A stretch of DNA of 60,264 nt from Gammaproteobacteria bacterium (GCA_003567855.1 PWYM01000267.1:1-60264); one strand, 5' to 3'; shown: positions 23,482 to 33,162, counted from the stretch's first letter. Notes: generated by a model from the sequence alone, not told the origin. Translations and numbers: made by a program.

Positions 23482-25004
23482 GACTGCCTGATCTGCTCGA
23501 CTACCACGCCCGCGCGGAACCGATGCGGCTGTTTGCCGCAGACGATCGCACCGAGATCGGTTACGGCGACGCGGCCGCGCACGTCGCGCGGCTCGCGGCC
23601 GGTATGCGCGCCGGCGGCCTGCAGCGCGGCGACCGGGTTGCGCTGCTCGCGCGCAACCGCGCCGAATACGTGCTGTGGCAGTTTGCGTGTGCCCGCGCGG
23701 GTACGTGCCTGGTGCTGTTGAATTTCCACCTTGCCGAGAAAGAACTCGAGTACATCCTCGGTGACTGCACGCCGCGCTGGCTGGTCACCGAGGCGCGTTT
23801 TCAGGCCATGGCCGAACGGCTGAGCCGTGGCCTGAACTCGGTCGAGCGGGTGGTGATGCTCGATGTCGACGGCCATCCCGAGAGCTGGCTCGCGATCGGG
23901 CAGGGCGATCCGGTTCCGGATGCGACAGAGGTGTCCCTCGAGGATGACCTCTACATCATGTACACGAGCGGCACCACCGGTCGGCCCAAAGGCGCGGTAC
24001 ACACGCAGCGCTCCCTGATGACAACGGTCACGCAGCTTGGCATTACGTGGGATATGAATGCCGGCGAGCGCCAGCTCGTCATCGCGCCGCTGTTCCATGC
24101 TGCGGCGTCGATCATGGCGCTGACCGGCATCGTCCGGGGCGGCAGTCTCATCATCCATGAGCGCTTCGACCCGGAGGCGGTGGTGGCAGCGCTGCACGAA
24201 GCGCGCATTGACCGCACCGCGATGGTGCCTTCGATGATACACGCGTGTCTCGAGCATGCGTCCCCGGCGCTGCAGAAGACGCCGCCACCGCTGCGGTCGG
24301 TCATCTACGGGGCTTCGGCGATCGAGACCGGTCTGCTCGAGCGCGCGATGCGCACGTTCGGCTGCGGTTTCATCCAGGGCTTCGGACAGACCGAGTCGAA
24401 TACGCTGACGACGCTGACCGAGGCCGATCACCGCCGGGCACTGGACGGGCACGAGCACCTGCTGAGGTCCGCCGGGCGCGCGGTGCCCGGCACGGCGCTG
24501 CGCATCGTCGATGCCGAAGGGCGCGACCTGCCGCCGGGCGAGGTCGGCGAGATCGTCGCCCGCGGCGAACAGTCGATGCGCGGCTACTGGCGCCGTGACG
24601 AGGCGACCGCCGCGACCGTCGTAGACGGCTGGCTGCATACCGGTGATGCGGGTTGTCTCGATGACGAAGGCTACCTGTACATCCGTGACCGGCTGACCGA
24701 CATGATCATCAGCGGCGGTGAGAACGTCTATCCGCGCGAGGTCGAGAACGTACTCGCCGAACATCCGCAGGTGCTCGAAGTCGCGGTCATCGGCATGCCC
24801 GATCCGCGCTGGGGGGAGGCGGTGACCGCGGTGGTCGTGCCGAGGTCCGGCGAGGTGCCTGTGCTGGATGATCTGCAGGCTTTCGCCGCCGGCCAGCTCG
24901 CGCGCTACAAGTTGCCCCGCCGTCTGGAGATCGTCACGGCCCTGCCGCGCAACGCGACCGGCAAGGTGCTCAAGCGTGAGTTGCGGATCACCTGCGCGAA
25001 CTGA
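23478..25004 (+). CDS. Acyl-CoA synthetase (AMP-forming)
   Basis: Activates a carboxylic acid to its CoA thioester through an acyl-adenylate. The 508-residue protein has the P-loop motif YTSGTTGRPKGAVHTQRS (about 156-173), the substrate-side motif GFGQTES, the hinge core GWLHTGDAG, and the C-terminal catalytic Lys in RNATGKVLKREL. The ATG at 23478 overlaps the SDR stop by four bases. The same frame is open far upstream across the SDR gene, but that stretch does not look like protein. Closest in layout to medium/long-chain or aromatic acid ligases; chain length specificity cannot be read. Confidence 0.93.
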   Translation: MRLPDLLDYHARAEPMRLFAADDRTEIGYGDAAAHVARLAAGMRAGGLQRGDRVALLARNRAEYVLWQFACARAGTCLVLLNFHLAEKELEYILGDCTPRWLVTEARFQAMAERLSRGLNSVERVVMLDVDGHPESWLAIGQGDPVPDATEVSLEDDLYIMYTSGTTGRPKGAVHTQRSLMTTVTQLGITWDMNAGERQLVIAPLFHAAASIMALTGIVRGGSLIIHERFDPEAVVAALHEARIDRTAMVPSMIHACLEHASPALQKTPPPLRSVIYGASAIETGLLERAMRTFGCGFIQGFGQTESNTLTTLTEADHRRALDGHEHLLRSAGRAVPGTALRIVDAEGRDLPPGEVGEIVARGEQSMRGYWRRDEATAATVVDGWLHTGDAGCLDDEGYLYIRDRLTDMIISGGENVYPREVENVLAEHPQVLEVAVIGMPDPRWGEAVTAVVVPRSGEVPVLDDLQAFAAGQLARYKLPRRLEIVTALPRNATGKVLKRELRITCAN

Positions 25005-25191
25005 CTCAACGGCTTGCCGGTTCATTCTGCGCGTGATAGCTTCGCGTTGGTTCTATTAAGCAAGTGTCATGGTCACACCGTGGCCGGTCGGCATCCGGGT
25101 CGGGGGAGTCGGGTTGCCGGTTGTCGGATCTCGTCCGGCATGCGCGAGACCTCCCCCGCTGCAATACCCAATCGGCACAGAGGCTCGCGAC

Positions 25192-27471
25192 ATGAATCAG
25201 CATTACCGTCCGGCAACCCGGCTCACCGCGCTCGCCGCCGCGATGTTCGGCGCAGGTGCAATCTCGCTGGCGGCGTCACCCGACGCGGCCGCCCAGCCCG
25301 CTGAATCCGGTGCGGCCAGCGCCGGCCGGCTCGACGAGGTTGTCGTCACGGCTCGACGCCGCGAGGAAAGTCTCCAGCAGGTCCCCATCGCGGTGTCGGC
25401 GTTCGACGGCGAGCAGCTGAGCCGCGCGGGCATGAATGACCTGTCATCGCTGACCGGACGAGTCCCGAGCTTCACCTTCCAGGAGGCCCAGTCCAACAAG
25501 CAGGACCTGTTCCTTCGCGGCATCGGTACGTCGCGTCTCGATGCCGCGGTCGTCGACCCGTCGATCGGCATGTTCCAGGACGAGGTCTACATCGGGCGCA
25601 GAGGTACCGCACAGCCACCGCTGTTCGACCTGGCGCGCGTCGAGGTGCTGCGCGGGCCGCAGGGTACGCTGTGGGGGCGCAACGTCGTCGGTGGCGCTAT
25701 CGGCATGGTCACCGCCCGCCCCGAGTTCGATCGCTCCGGCGGCATCCAGGTACGCGCGGGCGTGTCGGACGGGCACTTTCGCTCAGCCATCTATGGCGCT
25801 GAAGGCTTCGTCACCGGCGGCATTACCGACCGTATCGCCGGGCGTGCCGCGGTGTACATGAACAGCCACGGAGGCTATTCGCGCAACGTACGTCCCGATC
25901 CCACGCCGACCTCGTCGGGCAACCAGCGCCTCGCCAACCAGGACATGCTGGCGCTGCGCGGTTCGCTGCTGTTCGATATCACGCAGGATATCGAGTTCAA
26001 CCTCGTGGCCGACTTCAGTCGGGACTCTTCGGACGGCGCCTGCCGGCACGCGGTCCAGAACCCGAACACCGCGCCGGGCGCGGCCGCCGGCAGCGGACTG
26101 CTGCCCGAAAACGTCCGTGACTGCGACACGCCGTACCGGCAGTTTACCGACCGCGATACCGCTGGACTCACCGGGCGCCTGGAGTGGAACCTGGACCAGA
26201 TCTCCCTGACCTGGCTGTCCGCCCTCCGCCATGGTGACTCGGTCGATTTCATGTCCCAGTCCGGAACGTCCTCGCCACCGTCGCTTACCGACAGCCTGGT
26301 CTCGTTGGACGAAAACTATCGTGGCCTGACCCAGGAGTTGCGCGTCTCCTCGGATTACGACACCCGGTTCAACTACACGGCGGGGCTCTACTACCTGCGC
26401 GAGCGCACCAACTCGAGTCACACCAACCTCGCGACCTCCTTCGCCAACACCGGACCAGGCTCGCTGGGCGATATTCTCGATGGTGAGTGGGAATACACCC
26501 AGCGTGGCGTCTCCTACAATCAGGGCGTGTTCGCCGAGCTGTACTTCGACCTTTCCGATACGGTGCAGCTGACGCTTGGCGGGCGTTACACGCGTGACCG
26601 CAAGACTTTCTACAATGCGGCGGAGTGTCTTGACTTCGGTCCTCCCGGCTCGATCCTGTGCGTCGCGCCGCTGGGTGTCGCCGAGGACGAGTTCAGTGTT
26701 CGCGTCGACGACACCTGGAACGAATTCACGCCCAAAGTGGCGCTCGACTGGCAGGTGACCGACGAGGCGCTGCTGTACGTGAGCGCCACGCGCGGCTTCA
26801 AGGGCGGCGGCTGGCAGAGCAAGCCGGAGAACGAGGTCGCGGCGCGTGCCGGATACGACCCGGAAACCGCCTGGAACTACGAGGTCGGCGCCAAGTCCGA
26901 CCTGCTTGATGGCCGCCTGCGGCTGAACGTCGCGGCGTTCTACACCGACTTCAGCGATCTGCAGGTCGAAGTGCTCGACGACGAACTGCTCGTGCTGGTC
27001 GTCGACAACGCGGCCGAAGCTACCATCCGCGGCCTGGAAGTCGAAGCCAACTGGTTCGCCACCGAATACCTCTCGCTCTGGCTGAGCGGCTCGCTGCTCG
27101 ACACCGAGTACGAGGACTTCGGGGCCAACACCGGAAATACGCTGCAGTTCACCTCCGAGGAAATGGTCAGCGCCGGATTCGACTGGGAGTTCCCGCTCGC
27201 CAACGGCGGCGTCATCGACTGGCGGATGGAATACCGCTGGCAGGGCACCAAGTACTGGAATCCGGAGAACACGCTCAGCGAGAGCCCGATCGGTCTGGTC
27301 GACGGACGCCTCGCGTACCGGCCCGACCAGGGCAACTGGGAAGTCGCATTATGGGGGCGCAATCTCACCGACACGACCTACCGCGTGGGCGTGATCCCGT
27401 TCATCGGCGACGTGTTCTCACGTTACGCGGCACCGCGCAGCTTTGGCGTGCAGTTCAACGCGAGCTTCTGA
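25192..27471 (+). CDS. TonB-dependent outer-membrane receptor
   Basis: Outer-membrane active transporter, 759 residues. The start ATG at 25192 follows AGAGG by about 8 nt and gives a signal peptide ending near ASPDAAAQ. LDEVVVTARRREESLQQVP is the TonB-box and plug entry, then LFLRGIGT and the plug signature RVEVLRGPQGTLWGRN; the barrel ends GVQFNASF. This subtype is common in lineages that take up polycyclic or terpenoid compounds, but some members import siderophores. 187 nt separate it from the acyl-CoA synthetase gene. A GGTTGTCGGA sequence at 25119-25128 resembles the candidate operators near 18.1-18.3 kb. Confidence 0.93.
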   Translation: MNQHYRPATRLTALAAAMFGAGAISLAASPDAAAQPAESGAASAGRLDEVVVTARRREESLQQVPIAVSAFDGEQLSRAGMNDLSSLTGRVPSFTFQEAQSNKQDLFLRGIGTSRLDAAVVDPSIGMFQDEVYIGRRGTAQPPLFDLARVEVLRGPQGTLWGRNVVGGAIGMVTARPEFDRSGGIQVRAGVSDGHFRSAIYGAEGFVTGGITDRIAGRAAVYMNSHGGYSRNVRPDPTPTSSGNQRLANQDMLALRGSLLFDITQDIEFNLVADFSRDSSDGACRHAVQNPNTAPGAAAGSGLLPENVRDCDTPYRQFTDRDTAGLTGRLEWNLDQISLTWLSALRHGDSVDFMSQSGTSSPPSLTDSLVSLDENYRGLTQELRVSSDYDTRFNYTAGLYYLRERTNSSHTNLATSFANTGPGSLGDILDGEWEYTQRGVSYNQGVFAELYFDLSDTVQLTLGGRYTRDRKTFYNAAECLDFGPPGSILCVAPLGVAEDEFSVRVDDTWNEFTPKVALDWQVTDEALLYVSATRGFKGGGWQSKPENEVAARAGYDPETAWNYEVGAKSDLLDGRLRLNVAAFYTDFSDLQVEVLDDELLVLVVDNAAEATIRGLEVEANWFATEYLSLWLSGSLLDTEYEDFGANTGNTLQFTSEEMVSAGFDWEFPLANGGVIDWRMEYRWQGTKYWNPENTLSESPIGLVDGRLAYRPDQGNWEVALWGRNLTDTTYRVGVIPFIGDVFSRYAAPRSFGVQFNASF

Positions 27472-27472
27472 C

Positions 27473-28003
27473 GTGGCGGCGCGTGACCCCGAACTGCAGG
27501 CGTTGCTCGACAAGCAGGCGATCCACGAACTGCTCGTACGCTATACGCGCGGTATAGACCGCGCCGACGTCGAGCTGCTGCGAAGCTGCTACCACGAGGA
27601 TGCCACCGAAGACCATGCAGGCGTGTTCGTCGGGCGCGCGATGGACTATATCGCGCATATCGAGCACGCGCTGCCACGCGCACGCGTGATGACCCACGCG
27701 GTGTCCAACGTCCTGATCGAGCTCGAAGGCGATGTTGCATGGGCCGAGGCCTATGTCACCACCTATGCACGCATGAAGAAGGGGGAGCAGCGCTTTGACA
27801 CGATGACGCTGGCCCGCACCTTCGACCGCGTGGAACGCCGTGATGGCGTGTGGCGCATTGCCGCGCGACGCATGAGTCTCGAGTGGAACCATGACCTTGA
27901 GATCGCCGAGGGCTGGGGCCATGGCCTCATCGTACCGCCCGACGCCACGCCCGTGCGCGGTGCGAAGAAGCCGGACGACATGATCTACCAGCGCGAACAA
28001 TGA
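27473..28003 (+). CDS. NTF2-like (SnoaL-type) protein
   Basis: 176-residue protein of the NTF2/SnoaL superfamily: an N-terminal helix ALLDKQAIHELLVRYTRGID, then a cone-shaped sheet with the Asp and His positions typical of the pocket (CYHEDATEDH, about 42-51) and a final WRIAARR strand. Family members act as dehydratases, isomerases, cyclases or ring-hydroxylating dioxygenase small subunits, so the role is open. A GTG one base after the receptor stop is chosen because it needs no overlap; an upstream in-frame start at 27443 is possible. The stop overlaps the following SDR start (ATGA). Confidence 0.83.
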   Translation: MAARDPELQALLDKQAIHELLVRYTRGIDRADVELLRSCYHEDATEDHAGVFVGRAMDYIAHIEHALPRARVMTHAVSNVLIELEGDVAWAEAYVTTYARMKKGEQRFDTMTLARTFDRVERRDGVWRIAARRMSLEWNHDLEIAEGWGHGLIVPPDATPVRGAKKPDDMIYQREQ

Positions 28004-28770
28004 GCAGGCGAGGCGTGGAGGGTGCGGTCGCGCTGGTGACCGGCGCGAATCGCGGCATAGGCGCGGCGTTCGTCGACGCGCTGCTCGCCGCAGGAGTTCT
28101 GCGCGTGCACGCCGGTGCACGTGATCCGGATACGCTTGCCGGCTTGCTGGAACGCCATGGCGGCCGAGTGGTGGCGCACCGGTTGGACGTGACGCGGACT
28201 GCGGACGTCGCGGCCGTTGCGGCGGCAGCTGCCGATACGACGGTGCTGGTCAACAACGCCGGCGTGTTCCGCAACCAGCGACTGTTCGACACCTCGGATC
28301 CGGAGGCGGCCCGCGAGGAGATGGAAGTCAACTATTTCGGCGTGCTTGCCATGTGTCGTGCATTCTCGCCGATCCTTGCCGACAACGGCGGCGGTGCCAT
28401 CGTCAACGTGCTCTCGGCTGCGGCGCTGGCGAACGTGCCGGTCATGGGCGGCTACAGTCCGTCGAAGGCGGCAGCCCGTTCGCTCACGGCAGCACTGCGT
28501 GCCGAGCTCGGACACCTCGGCATCACCGCACACGCGTTGATCGTCGGCTCGGTGGACACGCGCATGGCAGCGCACGTGCGCGGCGACAAGGCTGATCCGG
28601 CCGACATCGCGCGCGCCGGGATTGCGGCGATACGCCATGACCTGCCGGAAGTCGATACCGACCCGATGGCGGTGGCGGTGCGCGCCGCCATCGCCAGGGA
28701 TCCGCGCGAGTTCGAACGCCAGATGACGGCCATGCTGTCGTCACCAACACTACACACGGGGCGTGGCTGA
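28000..28770 (+). CDS. Short-chain dehydrogenase/reductase
   Basis: Classical-length SDR of 256 residues: cofactor motif TGANRGIG (about 14-21), TVLVNNAGVF, catalytic Ser in NVLSAAAL and the YSPSK Tyr-Lys pair (about residue 153). Predicted to reduce or oxidise an alcohol/ketone with NAD(P)H. Translationally coupled to the NTF2-like gene and followed after 34 nt by a DUF1295 reductase gene, so the three probably form one transcript with the TonB receptor. Confidence 0.9.
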   Translation: MSRRGVEGAVALVTGANRGIGAAFVDALLAAGVLRVHAGARDPDTLAGLLERHGGRVVAHRLDVTRTADVAAVAAAAADTTVLVNNAGVFRNQRLFDTSDPEAAREEMEVNYFGVLAMCRAFSPILADNGGGAIVNVLSAAALANVPVMGGYSPSKAAARSLTAALRAELGHLGITAHALIVGSVDTRMAAHVRGDKADPADIARAGIAAIRHDLPEVDTDPMAVAVRAAIARDPREFERQMTAMLSSPTLHTGRG

Positions 28771-28804
28771 CTCCGGTCCGCTGCCCAACGACGGAGTTCT
28801 GCAG

Positions 28805-29605
28805 ATGGACTGGATGGAGTTCCTGACCCTCGCCGGCGCCAATTTCGTGCTGATCATGGTGCTGATGATCGCGTTATGGGGTGTGTCGGTCGCGATACGC
28901 GACTCGAGCATTGCCGATATCTACTGGGGCACCGGGCTGATCATCGCCGCCTGGTTCACATGGGCGATCTCCGATGGCGTCGAAGCGCGGCGCCTACTGG
29001 TGCTCGCCCTGGTCACGGCGTGGGGGCTCCGGCTCAGTCTTTACCTGTTGTGGCGCAACTGGGGCGCGGAGGACGCGCGTTACGCCCGCTTGAGACGCCA
29101 CATCGAGGAACAGGGTGGCAACTACGCGCTGCACAGTCTCAAGCACGTGTACCTGCTGCAGGGCTTTTTCATGTGGGTGATCTCGCTGGTGCTGATCTTC
29201 TCGCTGTCTTTGGATGCACCGCCCACGCTGGGTGTGCTCGCGTGGACGGGTGTCGCGCTGTGGAGTGTCGGCATGTTTTTTGAGACGGTCGGTGACTGGC
29301 AGCTCGCACGTTTCCGTGCCGACCCCGCGAATGCCGGCAAGGTCATGGATCGGGGGCTGTGGCGCTACACGCGTCACCCCAACTATTTCGGCGAAGCCTG
29401 CGTGTGGAGCGGATTCTTCCTGATCGCACTCGAACATCCGGCGGGCATCGTCACCGCGGTCAGCCTTCTCACGATTCTCTACGCGCTCATCGGCCCGACC
29501 GGAAAAGGGCTCCTCGAGCGTCGTATGAGCAAGAAACGCCCCGATTTCGAAGCCTACGTCCGGCGCACCAGCGGGTTTTTCCCGTTGCCGCCGAAGCGGG
29601 ACTGA
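28805..29605 (+). CDS. DUF1295 membrane reductase (steroid 5-alpha-reductase-like)
   Basis: 266-residue inner-membrane protein with about six to seven transmembrane helices, of the DUF1295 family related to 3-oxo-5-alpha-steroid 4-dehydrogenase and isoprenylcysteine methyltransferase. The C-terminal signature GLWRYTRHPNYFGE (about 184-197), which binds the cofactor in this superfamily, is intact. The ATG at 28805 has GGAG 8 nt upstream; a GTG at 28763 overlapping the SDR gene would add 14 residues. Characterised relatives reduce C=C bonds next to a carbonyl using NADPH, which fits a catabolic cluster for an unsaturated terpenoid or steroid-like compound (inference). Confidence 0.87.
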   Translation: MDWMEFLTLAGANFVLIMVLMIALWGVSVAIRDSSIADIYWGTGLIIAAWFTWAISDGVEARRLLVLALVTAWGLRLSLYLLWRNWGAEDARYARLRRHIEEQGGNYALHSLKHVYLLQGFFMWVISLVLIFSLSLDAPPTLGVLAWTGVALWSVGMFFETVGDWQLARFRADPANAGKVMDRGLWRYTRHPNYFGEACVWSGFFLIALEHPAGIVTAVSLLTILYALIGPTGKGLLERRMSKKRPDFEAYVRRTSGFFPLPPKRD

Positions 29606-29737
29606 GAGGTCTCCCGTCCACCTGCCGCGGCTGGCCACTACGCGACACATGCGCTAACGTCTCGGTCGGCGAATGACTGCCACGGTCGCTCGGAGCGGCC
29701 TGGAGGTCCCGCCTGACATGCAGTCACGGGAGCGAGA

Positions 29738-30631
29738 ATGCGTCGACTCAGGCACAGCCACCCGAACGGCACGGTTTGGTGTGCAGCGCTGGTAACCGCT
29801 TCGGTTATGTGGAGTCCGGCCGAGGCGCAGGCCGAGCCGGCCAACGGCTACCACCGTCCCGACCACGACACCACGGTCTATGCCGGCACTGCGCTCGTCA
29901 GCCGCTACGTCGCGCGCGGCATCGTGTTCGCCGACGGCGCGTCGTTTCAGCCATGGGTGGAATTCGACGTACCTGTGCTCCAGGAGCGTTTCGGCGACAG
30001 CCTCGCGCCAAGATTGCGCTTTGGCAGCTGGAACAGCGTCAACCTCGGTGATTCGGACACCGGTCGACCCCAGGGTGGACTGGAGGAGAACCTGCGGCAC
30101 TGGTACGAAACCGACGTCTACGCCGGTGTCTCGCTCTCACTGACCGAGCGCATGTCCGGCACGTTGACCTACTTCGTATACAGCTCGCCTTCGGACAGTT
30201 TCAGCACCAGCACCGACCTCGAGGCGCGCATCAATTACGCTGATGCCGATTCCTGGCCCTGGCCGGGCTTTGCTCTCAACCCGGCGCTGCGTGTGACGCG
30301 GGAGTTGCGTCGACCCACCGGCTCGGGGCGCTGGTATTACCAGCCGTCGCTCACGCCGAGTCTCACGTTCGGCAACCGGCCGTACACGCTGCAGGTGCCG
30401 CTGGTGGCGGGCTTCTCCCCGGATGACTGGTACGTGGATGCCCAGGGCAATACGATCAGGAGGGGATTTTTCCAGACGGGCCTCAGCCTCGGCATACCGT
30501 TCGAAGTCTGGTCGATCGCGTGGAGCGCGACCGCAGCCGTAGACGCGTACCTGCCTGACAGCGATGCCCAGAACGGCTTCGACGACAGCCTCGAACTCGT
30601 CTGGCGGATCGGTCTGAGTACCGCCTTCTGA
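29738..30631 (+). CDS. Predicted outer-membrane beta-barrel protein
   Basis: 297-residue exported protein: signal peptide (WCAALVTASVMWSPAEAQA) followed by alternating strands and a terminal Phe (LSTAF), typical of outer-membrane barrels. The first strand, TVYAGTALVSRYVARGIVF, resembles the S-x-Y-V-x-R-G-I/V opening of the TIGR02001 (Gcw_chp) family of uncharacterised outer-membrane proteins. No function can be assigned. It stands alone, 132 nt after the DUF1295 gene and 47 nt before the BCCT transporter; a link to either is not proven. Confidence 0.75.
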   Translation: MRRLRHSHPNGTVWCAALVTASVMWSPAEAQAEPANGYHRPDHDTTVYAGTALVSRYVARGIVFADGASFQPWVEFDVPVLQERFGDSLAPRLRFGSWNSVNLGDSDTGRPQGGLEENLRHWYETDVYAGVSLSLTERMSGTLTYFVYSSPSDSFSTSTDLEARINYADADSWPWPGFALNPALRVTRELRRPTGSGRWYYQPSLTPSLTFGNRPYTLQVPLVAGFSPDDWYVDAQGNTIRRGFFQTGLSLGIPFEVWSIAWSATAAVDAYLPDSDAQNGFDDSLELVWRIGLSTAF

Positions 30632-30678
30632 GCGGCAGCTGCAGTGGTCCACATGCACGGGAATTATTGGAGTCCGGG

Positions 30679-32781
30679 ATGAAGGTTCATCCGATCATTT
30701 TCACCGTATCGGCCACGGTGATCCTGCTGTTCCTGATTGCGGGAGGACTGTTCAGCGAAACGCTCGGTCAGGCCCTCGGATTCGCTCAGGACTGGATCAT
30801 CGAGCGCTTCGGCTGGTTCTACGTGGCCGCAGTGGCGGGTTTCTTCGTGTTCGTGATATGGCTGTTCTTCAGTCCGTACGCCAACGTCAAGCTTGGCAAG
30901 GACGAGGACGAACCCGAGTTCAGCTACTGGGCGTGGTTCGCGATGCTGTTCAGCGCCGGTATGGGTATAGGGCTGCTGTTCTTCAGCGTTGCCGAGCCGA
31001 TGCTGCACTTCGCAGACCCGCCAAGGGGGCTGGAGGCTGGCAGTACCGAGGCCGCCCGCCAGGCGATGACGGTCACGTTCTTCCACTGGGGGCTGCATGC
31101 ATGGACGATCTACATCATCATCGCCGCGGCGCTCGCATTTTTCAGCTTCAGGCACGGGCTGCCGCTTGCGCTGCGTTCGGCGCTATACCCGCTGATAGGC
31201 AAGCATGTGCGCGGGCCCATCGGGCACGTCGTCGACATCATCGCCGTGTTCGGGACGGTGTTCGGTCTGGCGACGTCGCTGGGGTTCGGCATCATGCAGA
31301 TCAATGCCGGCCTCAGTCATATCGGCTTTATCGATGAGTCGGTCAGAAACCAGGTGATCCTCATCGCGGTGATCACGCTGGCCGCCACGATTTCGGCCGG
31401 ACTTGGGCTTGACCGCGGCATCCGCAGGCTCAGCGAACTGAACCTCGGACTGGCCGGTGGACTGCTGCTTTTCGTGCTGCTGACCGGCCCGACTCTGTTC
31501 CTGTTGTCGTGGTTCGTGCAGAGTCTCGGCAGTTACCTTACGAATCTCGTGAGCCTCACGTTCAGGACAGATGCACTCATCGGCCTCGAGTGGCAGAAGG
31601 GCTGGACGATGTTCTACTGGGCGTGGTGGATTTCCTGGTCGCCGTTCGTCGGAATGTTCATCGCCAGAATCTCGCGCGGGCGTACACTGCGCGAGTTCAT
31701 TGCAGGCGTCCTCGCGGTTCCGACGACATTGACCTTTTTCTGGTTGACGGTGTTCGGCGGGACCGCGCTGCACATGGAGATTTTTCATGGTATCCCGCTG
31801 GCACAGGCCACCCAGGACAACGTCGCCACCGCAATCTTCACTATGCTCGACCAGTTGCCGATCGCGATGATCAGCGCGACGCTTGCGGTGATCGTGGTAA
31901 CGATCTTCTTCGTGACTTCGGCCGATTCCGGTGCGCTGGTCATCGATGCGATCACCTCCGGTGACCACCCGGAACGCCCTGCCTTCCAGCGCGTGGGCTG
32001 GTCGGTCGCGGTCGGTGGCGTGGCTGCCGTGCTGCTCGTCACGGGTGGCCTGGGTGCATTGCAGACCGCGGCGATCATTACCGCGTTGCCGTTTGCGGTG
32101 CTGATGATATTCATCTGCATAGGGTTGACGCGCGGATTGCGCGCCGAGGTGCGCACCCACGATCCCTTCTCGAGGCTGATGAAACGGATCAAGCGCGTGA
32201 CGGGAATCAACCCCGTGTCGGGTGCCCCCGTAGAACCGGGTGCGCCGGCGTCCGCGATACCGACCTCGCCGCCCCGGGCACAGGTAAGGCCTCCGGCGGC
32301 ACCACGGCCGGGTGATTACTCCGGGATGCCTCGCTTCAGCGGAAACTTCGGCGAGAATCTCGACGCGTTGATGCGGCGCGTGGCCGAGGCGCGCCGCAGC
32401 GAACCGAGTGTCGAGAAGGCCGAACGGGCGGTCAACCGTTTCGTCAGGGACACGGTGCTGCCCGCGTTCGAGGAGATCCGTGAGCGGCTCAAGGCTTACG
32501 GGCGGGAGGTCGTGATCGAGCATACCGAACAGGATGCCTCTCTGGTCGTGATGTACGGTGACCAGGAGGAGTTTGCCTACGGCATTTACGGCCACGTGTA
32601 CCAGCCGCTGGAGTTCGCATTTCCGAATCTAAAGGGGGGCGCCAGCCGTCGACCGCCCGTGGAAAAGGCGGAGGTGGTGCTGCGCACCGGTGGCAGCCGC
32701 GAGTACGAGATCCGTGAGTGGACCCGGGAGGGCATACTCAATGACTTCCTCGATGCCTACGCAACGTGGATGGGCTGGTGA
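30679..32781 (+). CDS. BCCT-family betaine/choline/carnitine transporter
   Basis: Sodium- or proton-coupled inner-membrane carrier for betaine-type osmolytes. The 700-residue protein has about twelve helices. The glycine-rich segment SAGMGIGLLFFSVAEP is the coupling-ion/substrate motif, and WWISWSPFVGMFIARISRGRT-type helix 8 signature is present (WISWSPFVGMFIARISRG). After about residue 500 comes a long cytosolic C-terminal domain, Pro-rich then folded, ending ILNDFLDAYATWMGW, as in BetT-like choline transporters where this tail senses osmotic stress. The ATG at 30679 has GGAG at 6 nt spacing. A small lipoprotein gene starts 2 nt after the stop. Confidence 0.93.
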   Translation: MKVHPIIFTVSATVILLFLIAGGLFSETLGQALGFAQDWIIERFGWFYVAAVAGFFVFVIWLFFSPYANVKLGKDEDEPEFSYWAWFAMLFSAGMGIGLLFFSVAEPMLHFADPPRGLEAGSTEAARQAMTVTFFHWGLHAWTIYIIIAAALAFFSFRHGLPLALRSALYPLIGKHVRGPIGHVVDIIAVFGTVFGLATSLGFGIMQINAGLSHIGFIDESVRNQVILIAVITLAATISAGLGLDRGIRRLSELNLGLAGGLLLFVLLTGPTLFLLSWFVQSLGSYLTNLVSLTFRTDALIGLEWQKGWTMFYWAWWISWSPFVGMFIARISRGRTLREFIAGVLAVPTTLTFFWLTVFGGTALHMEIFHGIPLAQATQDNVATAIFTMLDQLPIAMISATLAVIVVTIFFVTSADSGALVIDAITSGDHPERPAFQRVGWSVAVGGVAAVLLVTGGLGALQTAAIITALPFAVLMIFICIGLTRGLRAEVRTHDPFSRLMKRIKRVTGINPVSGAPVEPGAPASAIPTSPPRAQVRPPAAPRPGDYSGMPRFSGNFGENLDALMRRVAEARRSEPSVEKAERAVNRFVRDTVLPAFEEIRERLKAYGREVVIEHTEQDASLVVMYGDQEEFAYGIYGHVYQPLEFAFPNLKGGASRRPPVEKAEVVLRTGGSREYEIREWTREGILNDFLDAYATWMGW

Positions 32782-32783
32782 CC

Positions 32784-33131
32784 ATGATGCCCGCGTCAAG
32801 GCGCCTGCGCGTTTGTGGACTTGTGCTGGGGATGGCGCTCACGGGCGGCTGCGAGCGCGAACCGCCGGCGCCGGTCGCCGTCGAGCTCGAGCTGTTGGTC
32901 GCTCAGCAGCAGAATTTCCGCGGCCAGCTCGTGCAGACTTCGGGCACCGTGCGGGGCTTCGATGATCCGCGCCACTTCTGGATCGAGGACGACGCACTCA
33001 ACCGCGTGGAACTGGTGCCGGCCGATTTCGTCTCGGAATTCGTCGACAGGGAAGTGACCGTGATCGGGCGTTTCACGGTGCCCGACGGCGAACAGGGCCG
33101 GCGTATCGACGTGCGCACGATCAGGCCCTGA
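32784..33131 (+). CDS. Small lipoprotein with OB-fold-like domain
   Basis: 115-residue predicted lipoprotein: LVLGMALTGGC signal and lipobox, then a domain with the strand pattern LVQTSGTVRGFDDPRHFWIED...VTVIGRFTVPD, which resembles small OB-fold modules (BOF or tRNA-anti-like). Acts in the periplasm, attached to a membrane; function unknown. It starts 2 nt after the BCCT transporter gene, so it may be cotranscribed and osmotically regulated with it (inference). Confidence 0.7.
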   Translation: MMPASRRLRVCGLVLGMALTGGCEREPPAPVAVELELLVAQQQNFRGQLVQTSGTVRGFDDPRHFWIEDDALNRVELVPADFVSEFVDREVTVIGRFTVPDGEQGRRIDVRTIRP

Positions 33132-33162
33132 AGTCGCCTCGCGGGCGTCGATCGCTTACCCT

